Shown in pieces: positions 18,253-26,822 of a stretch of 64,000 nt of DNA. Under the pieces are notes generated by a model. The model did not search any database. It was not told the origin of the DNA and worked only from the letters and a program-made list of their open reading frames with translations. The stretch lies in contig NZ_CP036287.1 of NCBI RefSeq assembly GCF_007748095.1, forward strand, positions 3,348,001 through 3,412,000, read 5' to 3'. Numbering within the stretch: the stretch's first letter is position 1; each line of letters starts with the position of its first letter. This stretch comes from Engelhardtia mirabilis. Lineage in GTDB: Bacteria > Planctomycetota > UBA1135 > GCA-002686595. The position numbers were made by a program, and so were the translations under genes.

Positions 18253-19275
18253 TTGGCGCTTCGGGGAGCGCGCGAGTCCGCCGCGGGCGTGGTGCCGGTC
18301 ACCCTGCTGACCGGCTTCCTCGGAGCCGGCAAGACCACGCTCCTCAACCGGATCCTCTCCAGTGAGGCCGCGGGGCGAACCGCCGTGGTCGTGAACGAGT
18401 TCGGAGACCTGGGCATCGACGGCTCGCTCGTGGTCGGCGCGGACGACGACGTGGTCGAGCTTCGCAATGGCTGCCTGTGCTGCACCGTGCGCGGTGACCT
18501 GGCGCGGACGGTGACCAAGCTCCTGGCCCGGCGCAGCGGGTTCCTGCGGCGACTGCGCTTCGACCGCTTGGCCGTGGAGCTCTCCGGCCTGGCGTCGCCC
18601 GGACCGGTGCTGCAGACCTTCCTGCTCGACGACCGACTGCGGGTGGAGACACGTATCGAGCGGGTCGTTGCTCTCGCCTCCGCACCGGACCTGGTGCTGC
18701 AGCTGGAGCGGCATCCGGAGGCCGCGGAACAGTTGGCCTACGCGGAGCTGGTCGTCCTGGGGCACGTGGACCGGGCCTCGCCCGAGGTCGTGGAGGCCGC
18801 CGCGGCCGCGGTCGCGTCCCGCAATGCCTTGGCTCGGGTGGTGCGAGCGGAGCGGGGGCAGGTCGATCTGGACTTGGTCCTGGGGACCGACGCTGTCGAG
18901 TCGGCGCCGATCTTCGGCGCGGCTCCCGAGTCGGGCGAGCCGGTGGCCATGCTCGAGCTGCAAGGGGCGGGGACCACCCACTCGCCCGACGTGAGCACGG
19001 TGGCTCTGACCGCCGACAGCCCCCTGAGCCTGCACGCGGTCAAGATCTGGCTGCAACACCTGACCTCGCGCCGCGACCTGGACCTGATGCGCCTCAAGGG
19101 CATCCTGCGCTGCGCGGAACAACCGGCGCGCGCCGTGGTCGCCCAGGGCGTCTATCAGTGGTTGGAGATCGGGCCCGGCGAGGGCGGCGCTCCGGCCCAG
19201 TCCCGCCTGGTGCTGATCGGGCGTGGTCTCGACGAGGACGAGCTGCGTCGCGGCTGGGCCAAGTTGATGGCCTGA
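18253..19275 (+). CDS. CobW/COG0523 family G3E GTPase (putative metallochaperone)
   Basis: G3E GTPases of the CobW/YjiA/ZNG1 group deliver zinc or other metals to target enzymes. The product is 340 residues, starting at a TTG (18253). The P-loop is GFLGAGKTTLL (21-31), followed by VVVNEFGDLGID and the metal-binding CxCC motif at 74-77 (GCLCC). ELSGLASPGPV is the switch region. The base-specificity motif NKxD is replaced by LGHVD. The C-terminal domain has HAVKIWLQHL and RLKGILRCAEQP, typical of the family. It directly follows glyA, a candidate client or simply an operon partner. The target metal cannot be determined from the sequence. Confidence 0.88.
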   Translation: MALRGARESAAGVVPVTLLTGFLGAGKTTLLNRILSSEAAGRTAVVVNEFGDLGIDGSLVVGADDDVVELRNGCLCCTVRGDLARTVTKLLARRSGFLRRLRFDRLAVELSGLASPGPVLQTFLLDDRLRVETRIERVVALASAPDLVLQLERHPEAAEQLAYAELVVLGHVDRASPEVVEAAAAAVASRNALARVVRAERGQVDLDLVLGTDAVESAPIFGAAPESGEPVAMLELQGAGTTHSPDVSTVALTADSPLSLHAVKIWLQHLTSRRDLDLMRLKGILRCAEQPARAVVAQGVYQWLEIGPGEGGAPAQSRLVLIGRGLDEDELRRGWAKLMA

Positions 19276-19282
19276 GCGTCAT

Positions 19283-19312
19283 CGGTGGCCGAGCGGCGAC
19301 TTAGGCCCACCG
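19283..19312. terminator. Possible bidirectional hairpin between convergent genes
   Basis: A cggtggcc arm at 19283-19290 pairs, with one bulge, to ggcccaccg at 19304-19312 across a 13-base loop. It lies between the convergent stops of the CobW-type gene and the gene at 19316. It has no T tract, so the call is tentative. Confidence 0.3.
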
Positions 19313-19315
19313 CCG

Positions 19316-19642
19316 TCAGGCGCTGCGCTGGTAGCCGAGTTCGCGCAGCACGTGCCAGACCTCGCTCCAGTTGGGGAACAGGCGCGAGTGGGTCTCGCGG
19401 TAGTCGTCGATCGCCTTCTGGACCCGCTGCTCGTCGTCCTTGGATCGCACCCCGCTGGCGTAGCCGAGGCCGCGCACGACCTCGAGCACGCTGCCCAGGG
19501 GCAAGTGTTTGACCATGTTCCGACGCTTGAATTCGTCGATGGCCGAGATGAACTCGACCACCTCGTTCTCCATCTCGTCGGGCTTGGAGACCATGGCCTT
19601 GGCGGCCTTGGGCGGTTGGTTCTCGGAGGGCTTGGACGTCAT
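19316..19642 (-). CDS. Small conserved-type hypothetical protein
   Basis: The 108-residue soluble product has a Lys/Pro-rich N-terminus. Two helical units of similar shape follow (FISAIDEFKRRNMV with LEVVRGLGY, and RLFPNWSEVWHVLRELGY), suggesting a duplicated helical motif. There is no signal peptide or membrane segment. I chose the ATG at 19642. The frame extends to 19693, but that extension is low-complexity. It lies 142 bp downstream of mtnA on the same strand and converges with the CobW gene. I do not recognise the family. Confidence 0.6.
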   Translation of the reverse strand: MTSKPSENQPPKAAKAMVSKPDEMENEVVEFISAIDEFKRRNMVKHLPLGSVLEVVRGLGYASGVRSKDDEQRVQKAIDDYRETHSRLFPNWSEVWHVLRELGYQRSA

Positions 19643-19784
19643 CGCGCTTGGGGGCTGGGGGCGCCGCTGGTTCAGCACCGCAAGGGGGCCCATCGGCGAG
19701 CCCCAGGGCCCGTCTGAAGTCCAAGCACGATCCGAACGTGCTTCCTGCCCCGGCGGACAAGAAAGCGCGCGCGGTCCGCGCGGG

Positions 19785-20867
19785 TCAGCTAGCCGGCGCC
19801 ATGGCTCCGGCCTGGCGCAGGAGCGCCTCGACCTTGGCCATGTTCGGTCGTTCGATCAGGCCGTGCTCGGTGACGATGGCCGTGACCAGCTCCGCCGGCG
19901 TGACGTCGAAGGCCGGGTTGTAGACACCTACGCCCTCGGGCACCGTCCGACGCCCGAAGCCGTTGGTGATCTCCTCGGCTGCGCGCTCCTCGATCGGGAT
20001 CAGGTCGCCCGAGTCGGTGGCCGCGTCGAAGGTCGAGACGGGCGCCACCACGTAGAAGGGCACCCCGTGGCGGGCGGCCAGCACGGCCACGGTGTAGGTG
20101 CCGATCTTGTTGCAGACGTCGCCGTTGCGCGCGATGCGGTCCGAGCCCACGAAGACCGCGTCGACGCGGCCCTCGAACATCACGCGGCCTGCCATGCCGT
20201 CGGTGATGACCTTGACGTCGATCCCGGCCTGGTTCAGCTCCCAGGAGGTCAGGCGGGCACCCTGCAACAGGGGCCGTGTCTCGTCGGCGAAGACCGAGAT
20301 CTTCTTGCCCTGCTCGGCGGCGACGTACATCGGCGCCAGGGCCGTGCCCATGCCTCCGGTCGCCAGGGCGCCTGCGTTGCAGTGGGTCAGAAGGGTCATG
20401 CCGTCACGGATCAGCTCCGCGCCGTGCTCGCCCATGCGGCGGCATTGGTCGGCGTCCTCGGCGTGGACCCGCTGGGCCTCGGCCAGGAGCTCCTCCGCCA
20501 GGGCACGGCCGTCGGCGCAGCCGCCCGCGACGGCGGCCGCGTGGCGCTTCATGCGCTCCAGGGCCCAGAACAGATTGACCGCGGTGGGCCGGGCAGCCGC
20601 CAGGGTCGAGCAGACCTCGTCCAGGTGGCGCAAGAGGTCGGGCACCGAGCGCCCGGTCTCGTTCTGGATGCCAAGCACGGCGCCGTAGGCCGCGGCGACC
20701 CCGATGGCCGGCGCCCCGCGCACGGCCAGGCGGTAGATGGCGTCGACCATGCCCGGCACGTCGCGCACGTCGAGGTACTCGGTGCGCTCGGGCAGGAGGG
20801 TCTGTTCGATGAGGCGCGCGTGTCCGGACAGCGCGCCCTCCCAGGTGATCGTCTGAACAGCAGGCAT
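19785..20867 (-). CDS. mtnA: S-methyl-5-thioribose-1-phosphate isomerase
   Basis: MtnA isomerises methylthioribose-1-phosphate to methylthioribulose-1-phosphate in the methionine salvage pathway. The 360-residue length is normal. Visible signatures are VRGAPAIGVAAAYG near the N-terminus, THCNAGALATGGMGTAL with the catalytic Cys, TRPLLQGARLTSWEL, and VGSDRIARNGDVCNKIGTY with the catalytic Asp. PAFDVTPAELVTAIVTE is near the C-terminus. No other salvage genes are adjacent. A run of ten G lies about 50 bases upstream of the start codon on the plus strand. Confidence 0.95.
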   Translation of the reverse strand: MPAVQTITWEGALSGHARLIEQTLLPERTEYLDVRDVPGMVDAIYRLAVRGAPAIGVAAAYGAVLGIQNETGRSVPDLLRHLDEVCSTLAAARPTAVNLFWALERMKRHAAAVAGGCADGRALAEELLAEAQRVHAEDADQCRRMGEHGAELIRDGMTLLTHCNAGALATGGMGTALAPMYVAAEQGKKISVFADETRPLLQGARLTSWELNQAGIDVKVITDGMAGRVMFEGRVDAVFVGSDRIARNGDVCNKIGTYTVAVLAARHGVPFYVVAPVSTFDAATDSGDLIPIEERAAEEITNGFGRRTVPEGVGVYNPAFDVTPAELVTAIVTEHGLIERPNMAKVEALLRQAGAMAPAS

Positions 20868-20918
20868 GGAGGGGACCTTTCGGGGGGAGTCTACCCCGTG
20901 GTCGCAGCCGGGGTCGGA

Positions 20919-20928
20919 GGGGGGGGGG
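20919..20928. repeat. Run of ten G upstream of mtnA
   Basis: A G10 homopolymer sits in the 95-bp gap between the purC stop and the mtnA start, about 52 bases upstream of the mtnA ATG. Neighbouring G runs (gggg before, aggg after) could allow a G-quadruplex on the plus strand. Confidence 0.8.
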
Positions 20929-20962
20929 AGGGCTGGACGGGCTCGGCCGGCGCCCGCGAAGC

Positions 20963-21913
20963 TCAGAGACTCGAGAGCCGACGGCCGGTGAGTCGCTCAC
21001 ACAACTCGACGTAGCGCAGCGAGAGCCGCTCGAGCACCGCCGGGTCGGCCACGGGGGCGGGCGGCTGCTTGTTCCAGTCCAGGGTCTCCAGCCAGTCGCG
21101 CAGGGGCTGCTTGTCGTAGGCCGGCGGGTTCGTCCCGGGCTGCCATTGGGACACGGGCCACATGCGCGAGCTGTCCGGGGTCAGGGCCTCGTCGATCAGG
21201 ATCAAGTCGTCGCCGATGAGCCCGAACTCGAACTTGGTGTCCGCCAGCAACAGACCGCGCTGGGACAGGACCTCGGATCCGCGGCGGAAGAGCGCCATGG
21301 CGGCCCGCTCGGCCTGGGCGTAGACCTCGTCGCCGACTCGCTCGCGGGCCTGGTCGAGACTCAGGGGCAGGTCGTGGGCGTCGTCCTTGGTGGTGGGGGT
21401 GAGCATGGGGTCGGGCAGGGCCGCCGCGTGCTCGAGCCCGCTCGGGAGCTCCTGGCCCCACAGGCCGCCCGTGCGCTGGTATTCCTTCCAACCCGAACCG
21501 GCGAGGTAGCCGCGCACGACCCATTCGACGCTGGTCGGTCGCGTGCGCCGGACGATCATGATGCGCCCGGCCAGGGTCTCGCGTTCGGCGGCGCTGAGGC
21601 CGGGGACATCGTCGACCGAGGTACTCACCAGGTGGTTCTCGATCACGTCCCGCGTCTGCTCGAACCACCAGGTCGCGACGGCTGTCAGGACGCGCCCCTT
21701 GTTGGGAACCCCCTCGTTCAGAACCACGTCGAAGGCCGACACGCGGTCCGAGGTCACGAAAAGGAGGTGATCGCGATCGAGGTCGTAGAGATCGCGCACC
21801 TTGCCCGCGGCAACCAGGGCCAGGCCGCCAGGGCCCTTGGATCCGGGCGCAGCGACTTGGCTAGCGGTGCGTGCGCCGAGGTAGATTCCGCCCTGCTCGA
21901 TCGGTCGGGACAT
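20963..21913 (-). CDS. purC: Phosphoribosylaminoimidazole-succinocarboxamide synthase
   Basis: PurC (SAICAR synthetase) joins CAIR and aspartate with ATP in purine synthesis. The product is 316 residues, matching the longer 290-310-residue bacterial/yeast type. Motifs are AAGKVRDLYDLD, TSDRVSAFDVVL, VEWVVRGYLAGSGWKEY, TKFEFGL, LIDEALTPDSSRMWP and SYDKQ-like AYDKQPLRDWL. I start it at the ATG at 21913. The frame is open further upstream, but that part overlaps aroA on the other strand. Only 10 bp separate its start from the divergent aroA start. Confidence 0.95.
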   Translation of the reverse strand: MSRPIEQGGIYLGARTASQVAAPGSKGPGGLALVAAGKVRDLYDLDRDHLLFVTSDRVSAFDVVLNEGVPNKGRVLTAVATWWFEQTRDVIENHLVSTSVDDVPGLSAAERETLAGRIMIVRRTRPTSVEWVVRGYLAGSGWKEYQRTGGLWGQELPSGLEHAAALPDPMLTPTTKDDAHDLPLSLDQARERVGDEVYAQAERAAMALFRRGSEVLSQRGLLLADTKFEFGLIGDDLILIDEALTPDSSRMWPVSQWQPGTNPPAYDKQPLRDWLETLDWNKQPPAPVADPAVLERLSLRYVELCERLTGRRLSSL

Positions 21914-21920
21914 CGGGCTG

Positions 21921-21926
21921 AGTATG
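21921..21926 (-). promoter_or_regulatory. Possible leaderless -10 element (CATACT) for purC
   Basis: Read on the minus strand, CATACT ends seven bases before the purC ATG. The hexamer overlaps the start codon of the divergent aroA gene, so the two genes would share promoter-start sequence. Confidence 0.3.
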
Positions 21927-23300
21927 TCAGGCAAGCAATCGACAGACAACGCGGGGCGGAGAGTCGACGGCTTCCTCCCCGGGGGTGCCGTCCAGGGTCG
22001 CCTGCGGACGCCGCCGTCCAAGTCGATCGCCCAGCGGGCTCTCCTGGCTGCGGCGCTGGCGAGGGGCAGGACCGTGTTCCGCCGCCTCGGCGCCGGAGAC
22101 GACGTCACCGCTGCTTGCGGCGCGGCGGCAGTCCTGATGGGCCAACCGAGGCCCGGCTACGACCGCGTCCTGACCGAGGTCACGGGGCGCCCCCTGCCGC
22201 ATCCGCGTGCCGGCTATGTGATTCAACTCGGGGAGTCGGCCACGCTGGCGCGCCTCGGGACCGGTCTGCTGGCGCTCTGCGTGGAACCGGAGCACAAGCA
22301 CGTCCTGAACGCCTGGAACCACAGTTCCCTGGCGCAGCGCCGCAGTCTCGCCCTGACTCGCGCCCTGACCGAGGCCGGTGCGGAGTTGGAGATCCCGGGC
22401 CCGGGGACCTGGCCCTTGGGCATCCATCGGCTCGCGGACTGGGACCGGCTGGTTCTGCGCGACCCCAGCTCCAGCCAGGAGCTCACGGCGCTGGTCCTGG
22501 CCGGTGCGGCCCTGGGCGGCGAACGCGTGGTGCGGGTCGAGGGGAGCGTGCCGAGCCTGCCCTACTTGAAGCTCACGGCCGGCGTGTTGGCCACCTTCGG
22601 CGTCAGCGTCGATCCGCCGGAGTCGGCCGACGGGTCCGGCCTGTGGCGTATCGGCGGCGAACTGGTGGCCCCCGCGAACCCGCTGCGGATCGAGCCCGAT
22701 GCCTCCGCGGCTGCAGTCGCCCTGGCGGCCGCCTGCCTGAGCGGCGGCGAGCTCGAAGTGAGCGGCCTGGGCCTCGAGTCGATCCAGGGGGACGTGCGCA
22801 TCGTCGAGCACCTGCGTGCCTTCGGCTGCGAGACCGGCGCGGAGGGCGAGCGCCTTTGGGCCCGTGGTCATCCGCGTCACCCGGCCTGCGTCGATCTCGC
22901 CGGGGAGCCCGACCTGGCACCGGTGCTGGCGGCCGTGGCCGGCGCCCTGGCCCTTGCCGATCCGGACTCGGCGCCCACGCGACTCGACGGGCTCGGCACC
23001 CTCGCGGGCAAGGAGAGCTCGCGCATCGAGGTGCTGGCAGAAGGCCTGCATGCCATGGGGCTCGCCGTGGAAGCGGGTCCCGATCACCTGACCATCGCGC
23101 CCCTGGCGCGGGGGCACCGGCCTCGAACGGACGAGTCGCTCTTGCTCGATGCGGCCGGGGACCATCGCATGGCTTTCGCCTTCGGCCTCCTGGGGCTGGT
23201 GCGACCTGGAGTGGGCGTGCTCGGCGCGGACGCCGTTGCGAAGTCCTGGCCGGGCTTCTGGGACGATCTCGAGCGCCTGGGCGCACGCCGCCGCGGCTAA
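21924..23300 (+). CDS. aroA: 5-enolpyruvylshikimate-3-phosphate synthase, divergent
   Basis: AroA transfers enolpyruvyl from PEP to shikimate-3-phosphate in the shikimate pathway. The 458-residue product has the PSKSIAQRAL motif (31-40), SSQELTALVLAGAAL, EPDASAAAVALAAA, GKESSRIEVL, DHRMAFAFGL and KSWPGFWDDL in the correct order. The PEP-loop normally reading GNAGTxxRP is GESATLARL (103-111). This puts Ala106 at the position of E. coli Gly96 and Leu111 at Pro101. Ala at position 96 is the change found in glyphosate-insensitive enzymes. The first residues before PSKS are polar and unremarkable. It is followed by galE after a few bases. Confidence 0.85.
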   Translation: MSGKQSTDNAGRRVDGFLPGGAVQGRLRTPPSKSIAQRALLAAALARGRTVFRRLGAGDDVTAACGAAAVLMGQPRPGYDRVLTEVTGRPLPHPRAGYVIQLGESATLARLGTGLLALCVEPEHKHVLNAWNHSSLAQRRSLALTRALTEAGAELEIPGPGTWPLGIHRLADWDRLVLRDPSSSQELTALVLAGAALGGERVVRVEGSVPSLPYLKLTAGVLATFGVSVDPPESADGSGLWRIGGELVAPANPLRIEPDASAAAVALAAACLSGGELEVSGLGLESIQGDVRIVEHLRAFGCETGAEGERLWARGHPRHPACVDLAGEPDLAPVLAAVAGALALADPDSAPTRLDGLGTLAGKESSRIEVLAEGLHAMGLAVEAGPDHLTIAPLARGHRPRTDESLLLDAAGDHRMAFAFGLLGLVRPGVGVLGADAVAKSWPGFWDDLERLGARRRG

Positions 23301-23303
23301 CAT
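23298..23303 (+). promoter_or_regulatory. Possible leaderless -10 element (TAACAT) for galE
   Basis: TAACAT overlaps the aroA stop codon and ends seven bases before the ATG at 23311. It supports that ATG over the one at 23302 and suggests an internal promoter in the aroA-galE run. The same hexamer at the same spacing precedes gluQ. Confidence 0.45.
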
Positions 23304-23310
23304 GCTCGCC

Positions 23311-24360
23311 ATGAGCGCCAGCGAAGCCCCCTCCGACACGCTCCCGTCCATCCCCACCGGGCCCGTCGTGGTCGCCGGCGGCGCCGGATACATCGGCAGC
23401 CACTGCGTCCGCCAGCTCGTCGATGCGGGAGTCGAGGTGATCGTGCTCGACAACCTGAGCACCGGCCATCTGCCCGCCGCCGAGCGGGCGTCGCGGGGCA
23501 AGGCCAAGGTCGAGCGGGTCGATCTGGGCGATCCCGCGGCCCTGCGCGAGCTGTTCGAGCGCACCAAGCCCTCGGGGGTGATCCACTTCGCCGCCAAGTG
23601 CTACGTGGGCGAGTCGGTTACCGATCCGGCCAAGTACTACCGCGAGAACGTCAGCTACACCCTCGAGCTGCTCGAGGTGATGCGCGCCACGGGAGTCGAT
23701 TCGATCGTCTTCAGCTCGACCTGCGCCACCTACGGCGAGCCGGTCGAGATCCCGATGACCGAGGCCCACCCCCAGTCCCCGATCAACCCCTACGGGCGCA
23801 CCAAGCTCCACATGGAGCACATGATCGAGGACTTCGCCCACGCCTATGGCCTGCGTTTCGCGGCCCTGCGCTACTTCAACGCCGCGGGCGCGTCGCCCGA
23901 GGGCGACATCGGCGAGCACCACGAGCCCGAGACGCACCTGATCCCGCTGGTGCTGCAGGTGGCCCAGGGGCGACGCGAGAAGATCATGATGTTCGGGGAG
24001 GACTACCCGACCCGCGACGGCACCTGCGTGCGCGACTACATCCACGTGGTCGACCTGGCCGACGCGCACCTGCGCGCCCTGGCCCAGATCCAGCAGGGAG
24101 CCGATCGAATCGTCTGCAACCTGGGGACGGGGACGGGCTACACCGTCCGCGAGTTGATCGAGCTGGCGCGCGAGGTGACCGGCCACGCGGTTCCGGCTGA
24201 GGTCACCGGGCGCCGCGAGGGCGATCCGGCGCAGCTCGTGAGCGGCGGCACGCGCGCCCGCGACGTGCTCGGTTGGGAGCCCAAGCGCTCGGAGCTGAAG
24301 ACGATCCTCGAGGACGCCTGGCGCTGGCACCAGGGCAACCCGGACGGCTACCGGGCCTGA
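23311..24360 (+). CDS. galE: UDP-glucose 4-epimerase
   Basis: GalE interconverts UDP-glucose and UDP-galactose, feeding polysaccharide synthesis. This is an extended short-chain dehydrogenase. It has the NAD-binding GGAGYIGSH near the N-terminus, then FAAKCYVGESV, SSTCATYGEP with the catalytic Ser/Thr, the catalytic PYGRTK, and RYFNAAGASP, GEDYPTRDGTCVRDYIHV. The length (349 residues) is standard. Start candidates are the ATGs at 23302 and 23311. The latter is favoured by the upstream TAACAT. The two glycosyltransferases at 37.8-41.3 kb could use its product. Confidence 0.95.
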   Translation: MSASEAPSDTLPSIPTGPVVVAGGAGYIGSHCVRQLVDAGVEVIVLDNLSTGHLPAAERASRGKAKVERVDLGDPAALRELFERTKPSGVIHFAAKCYVGESVTDPAKYYRENVSYTLELLEVMRATGVDSIVFSSTCATYGEPVEIPMTEAHPQSPINPYGRTKLHMEHMIEDFAHAYGLRFAALRYFNAAGASPEGDIGEHHEPETHLIPLVLQVAQGRREKIMMFGEDYPTRDGTCVRDYIHVVDLADAHLRALAQIQQGADRIVCNLGTGTGYTVRELIELAREVTGHAVPAEVTGRREGDPAQLVSGGTRARDVLGWEPKRSELKTILEDAWRWHQGNPDGYRA

Positions 24361-24367
24361 GGGCTCC

Positions 24368-25156
24368 ATGGCCCCATCGCCCTCCGCCGAGCTGGTCGTC
24401 CTGGGCTCGGGCACGATCCTGCCGCGCGCCGGGCACGGGTGCTCGGGCTACGCCTTGCGGCCGAGATCGGGCGCCGCGTGGACCCTGGTCGACTGCGGTC
24501 CCGGCACCGTGCGCAGTCTGGGCGCGGTGGGCATCGGCGTCGAGCAGATCGAGCGGGTCGTGCTCAGCCACTTCCACACCGACCACTGCCTGGACCTCTT
24601 CGCCCTCGCCTTCGCGCGGCGCAACCCGAACCTGGGCGCCGTCCCGCAGCTCGAGGTCCTCGGCCCGCCCGGCCTGACGGACCTGATCGAGCGTGCGCCC
24701 GCGGCCCTGGGTCGCCACGTCGAGGACCCCGCGCGGACGGTGACAGAGCTCGCGGCAGGACAGGACGGGAGCCTCGGTTTCGAGCGCGCCGACCTGGTCG
24801 GGGAGGGTCATCTCAACGGCCACACGCCCAACGCGCTGAGTTGGCGCCTGACCCTGCCCGGGGGCTTCGTACTGGCCTATTCGGGCGACAGCGGGCCGAC
24901 GCCCGGCCTGGCCCGCGCGGCCCGCGGCGCGGATCTGTTCCTGTGCGAGTCGGCCTTCCCCGATGGGGAGGAGTCCGAGCACCACCTGACGCCGACGCAG
25001 ACCGGACGCATCGCGACCGCGGCGGGCGCGCGGGCCCTGTTGCTCACGCACTGCTATCCGCAGCTCGACCCCGACGACGCCGCCAACTGCGCCGGACGGG
25101 TGTTCGCGGGCCCGATTGCGACGGCCTTCGACGGTCTGCGCGTCCCACTCCACTGA
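24368..25156 (+). CDS. MBL-fold metallo-hydrolase (ribonuclease Z-like)
   Basis: The 262-residue protein has the metallo-beta-lactamase pattern typical of the RNase Z/ElaC and AtsA-like groups: VVLGSGTILPRAG, the metal motif SHFHTDHCLD, a GHLNGHTPNALSWRL strand, YSGDSGPTPGL with the bridging Asp, and TPTQTGRIA before LLLTHCYP. The core metal ligands (HxHxDH, His, Asp, His) are all visible. The substrate is unknown. tRNA 3' processing is possible but not shown, as the exosite arm of RNase Z is not evident. It lies 7 bp after galE and 44 bp before the M28 peptidase gene. Confidence 0.82.
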   Translation: MAPSPSAELVVLGSGTILPRAGHGCSGYALRPRSGAAWTLVDCGPGTVRSLGAVGIGVEQIERVVLSHFHTDHCLDLFALAFARRNPNLGAVPQLEVLGPPGLTDLIERAPAALGRHVEDPARTVTELAAGQDGSLGFERADLVGEGHLNGHTPNALSWRLTLPGGFVLAYSGDSGPTPGLARAARGADLFLCESAFPDGEESEHHLTPTQTGRIATAAGARALLLTHCYPQLDPDDAANCAGRVFAGPIATAFDGLRVPLH

Positions 25157-25200
25157 CCGGCCGCGCTGGACCCTGGTCCGAGCCGACCCAGGACTCGACA

Positions 25201-26820
25201 ATGCAGCGCATGGATGCCCTGACGAGACCGACTTGGTTCTGGGTGGCTTCCCCCTGCGCCTTGGCCGTGGCCTTCACGGTCGCCAGGGGGCCCGCGGTCG
25301 CGGCGGACGAGGAAGCTCACCTCCCGGGGTTCGAGTCCATCGTCGAGGAGGACGTTCAGGCCCACCTGACCCTGCTCTGCAGCCCCTACCTGGAGGGCCG
25401 CGACAGCCCCAGCGAGGGCCTGAGCTTCACGGCGGACTACATCGCCGGACTCCTGGGCCAGTGGGGCTTCGAGGGAGCCTTCGACGGGGGCTTCGTGCAC
25501 GGCTACACCCGCGAGCTGCCAGGTCCCAACGCCGGCGGTTGCCGCCTGGGCGCGCGCGGCGAGGCGGGACTGGACGAGTTCAAGCTGGGCGTGGACTTCG
25601 TCCCGCTGCCGGCTGCCCTGGGCGAGGCCAAGGGCGAGCTCGTCTTCTGCGGCTACGGGATCGGTGTGCGCGGCTTCGACGAGGTGCGTGGCTTGCCGCT
25701 CAAGGGCAAGGTCGCGATCTTCGCCCACGGGGAGCCCCGCCATCCCAAGGCGCTGGACGGTCCAGAGCTGACCCCCGCGGCCAATGTCTATCGCAAGCTC
25801 GATCGACTGGCGGACGAGGGAGCGGTGGGGGCCCTGGTGGTCCGCCGCGACCCGCCGGCGGACGTGGAGCGGCCCGAGGGTTGGCCAGAGATGCAGCCGA
25901 TGGGCTTTCGTCGCACCTGGGCCATCTGGAACGGCGAGCGGCCTGACGCCGAGCTCGACAGCTCGATCCCGGCCCTGGAGATCAGCGAGGCCGTGGCCCG
26001 CAAGCTGCTCGGGGACCTGTACGACCAGACCCTGGCCGAGATCGACGAGGGCGGCAAGCCGGTGCGGGTCGAGACACCGGAGGTCGAGATCGACCTGGCC
26101 GCCGACGTGGACCCGCGTCAGGAGGTCGAGTTGCCGAACATCGTGGCGCGTCTGCACGGCACCGACGAGGCTCTGGCCGGCCAGGTGGTGATCCTGGGCG
26201 CGCACATGGACCACATCGGCGCCGACCCGCGCGGCCGCATCGGCACCGGCGCCGACGACAACGCCTCCGGTGTGTCGGCCCTGCTGGAGGTGGCCCAGGC
26301 CCTGTCCCTGTCGCGGCCGCGCAGGGACGTCATCGTGGCCGTGTTCTCCAGCGAGGAAGACGGGCTCTTGGGCAGTCGCGCCCTGGTCGATTCAATGCGC
26401 CGCGGGGTGCCGCTGGCGACCAGCGAGGCGGTCGCGATGGTCAACCTCGACATGCTCGGCCGCGGCAGCGCCAAGTCCGTCAACGTGATCGGCAGCGACG
26501 AGTCGCGCGACCTCGACCGGCTGCTGACCCGCGCCAAGCGCTTCGAGAAGACGGGGCTGTCGAAGGTCATCACGGGCGAGGGGGCCGAGCTCTGGATGCG
26601 CTCGGATCACTACCCCTTCTTCGTGGCCGGGATCCCGGTTCTGTTCCTGTTCGAAGAAACTCCGATCTCGAACAACAAGGACTACCACACCTGGCGCGAC
26701 ACTCCCGACCTGGTAGACCCGGTCAAGATCGCGCGCTCGGCGCGACTGGCCTTCAATCTGATCTGGCTCCTGGGCGTGGAAGACGACGTCCCCGACCGTC
26801 CCGAGGATCAAACACGTTGA
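25201..26820 (+). CDS. Secreted M28-family zinc aminopeptidase with PA-like insert
   Basis: The 539-residue product has an N-terminal signal peptide (WFWVASPCALAVAFTVARG, cleavage near VAA). A PA-like/beta segment follows at about residues 130-310 (FCGYGIGVRGFDEV, GKVAIFAHGEP). The catalytic M28 domain has all the zinc-site elements: GAHMDHIG, GADDNASGV, SSEEDGLLGS, NLDMLGR and SDHYPFF. It probably hydrolyses peptides in the periplasm or outside the cell. The frame continues upstream to 24439, but the ATG at 25201 starts a good signal peptide. The dacB start lies 2 bases beyond the stop. Confidence 0.9.
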   Translation: MQRMDALTRPTWFWVASPCALAVAFTVARGPAVAADEEAHLPGFESIVEEDVQAHLTLLCSPYLEGRDSPSEGLSFTADYIAGLLGQWGFEGAFDGGFVHGYTRELPGPNAGGCRLGARGEAGLDEFKLGVDFVPLPAALGEAKGELVFCGYGIGVRGFDEVRGLPLKGKVAIFAHGEPRHPKALDGPELTPAANVYRKLDRLADEGAVGALVVRRDPPADVERPEGWPEMQPMGFRRTWAIWNGERPDAELDSSIPALEISEAVARKLLGDLYDQTLAEIDEGGKPVRVETPEVEIDLAADVDPRQEVELPNIVARLHGTDEALAGQVVILGAHMDHIGADPRGRIGTGADDNASGVSALLEVAQALSLSRPRRDVIVAVFSSEEDGLLGSRALVDSMRRGVPLATSEAVAMVNLDMLGRGSAKSVNVIGSDESRDLDRLLTRAKRFEKTGLSKVITGEGAELWMRSDHYPFFVAGIPVLFLFEETPISNNKDYHTWRDTPDLVDPVKIARSARLAFNLIWLLGVEDDVPDRPEDQTR

Positions 26821-26822
26821 GC

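Noticed and set aside
19509..23314. Long plus-strand frames opposite mtnA and purC, and overlapping aroA
   Set aside because: They are antisense or out-of-frame shadows of genes with strong family motifs, and their translations are low-complexity Arg/Gly/Val-rich.
24439..25200. N-terminal extension of the M28 peptidase frame
   Set aside because: The extension overlaps the MBL-fold gene out of frame. The ATG at 25201 begins a good signal peptide.
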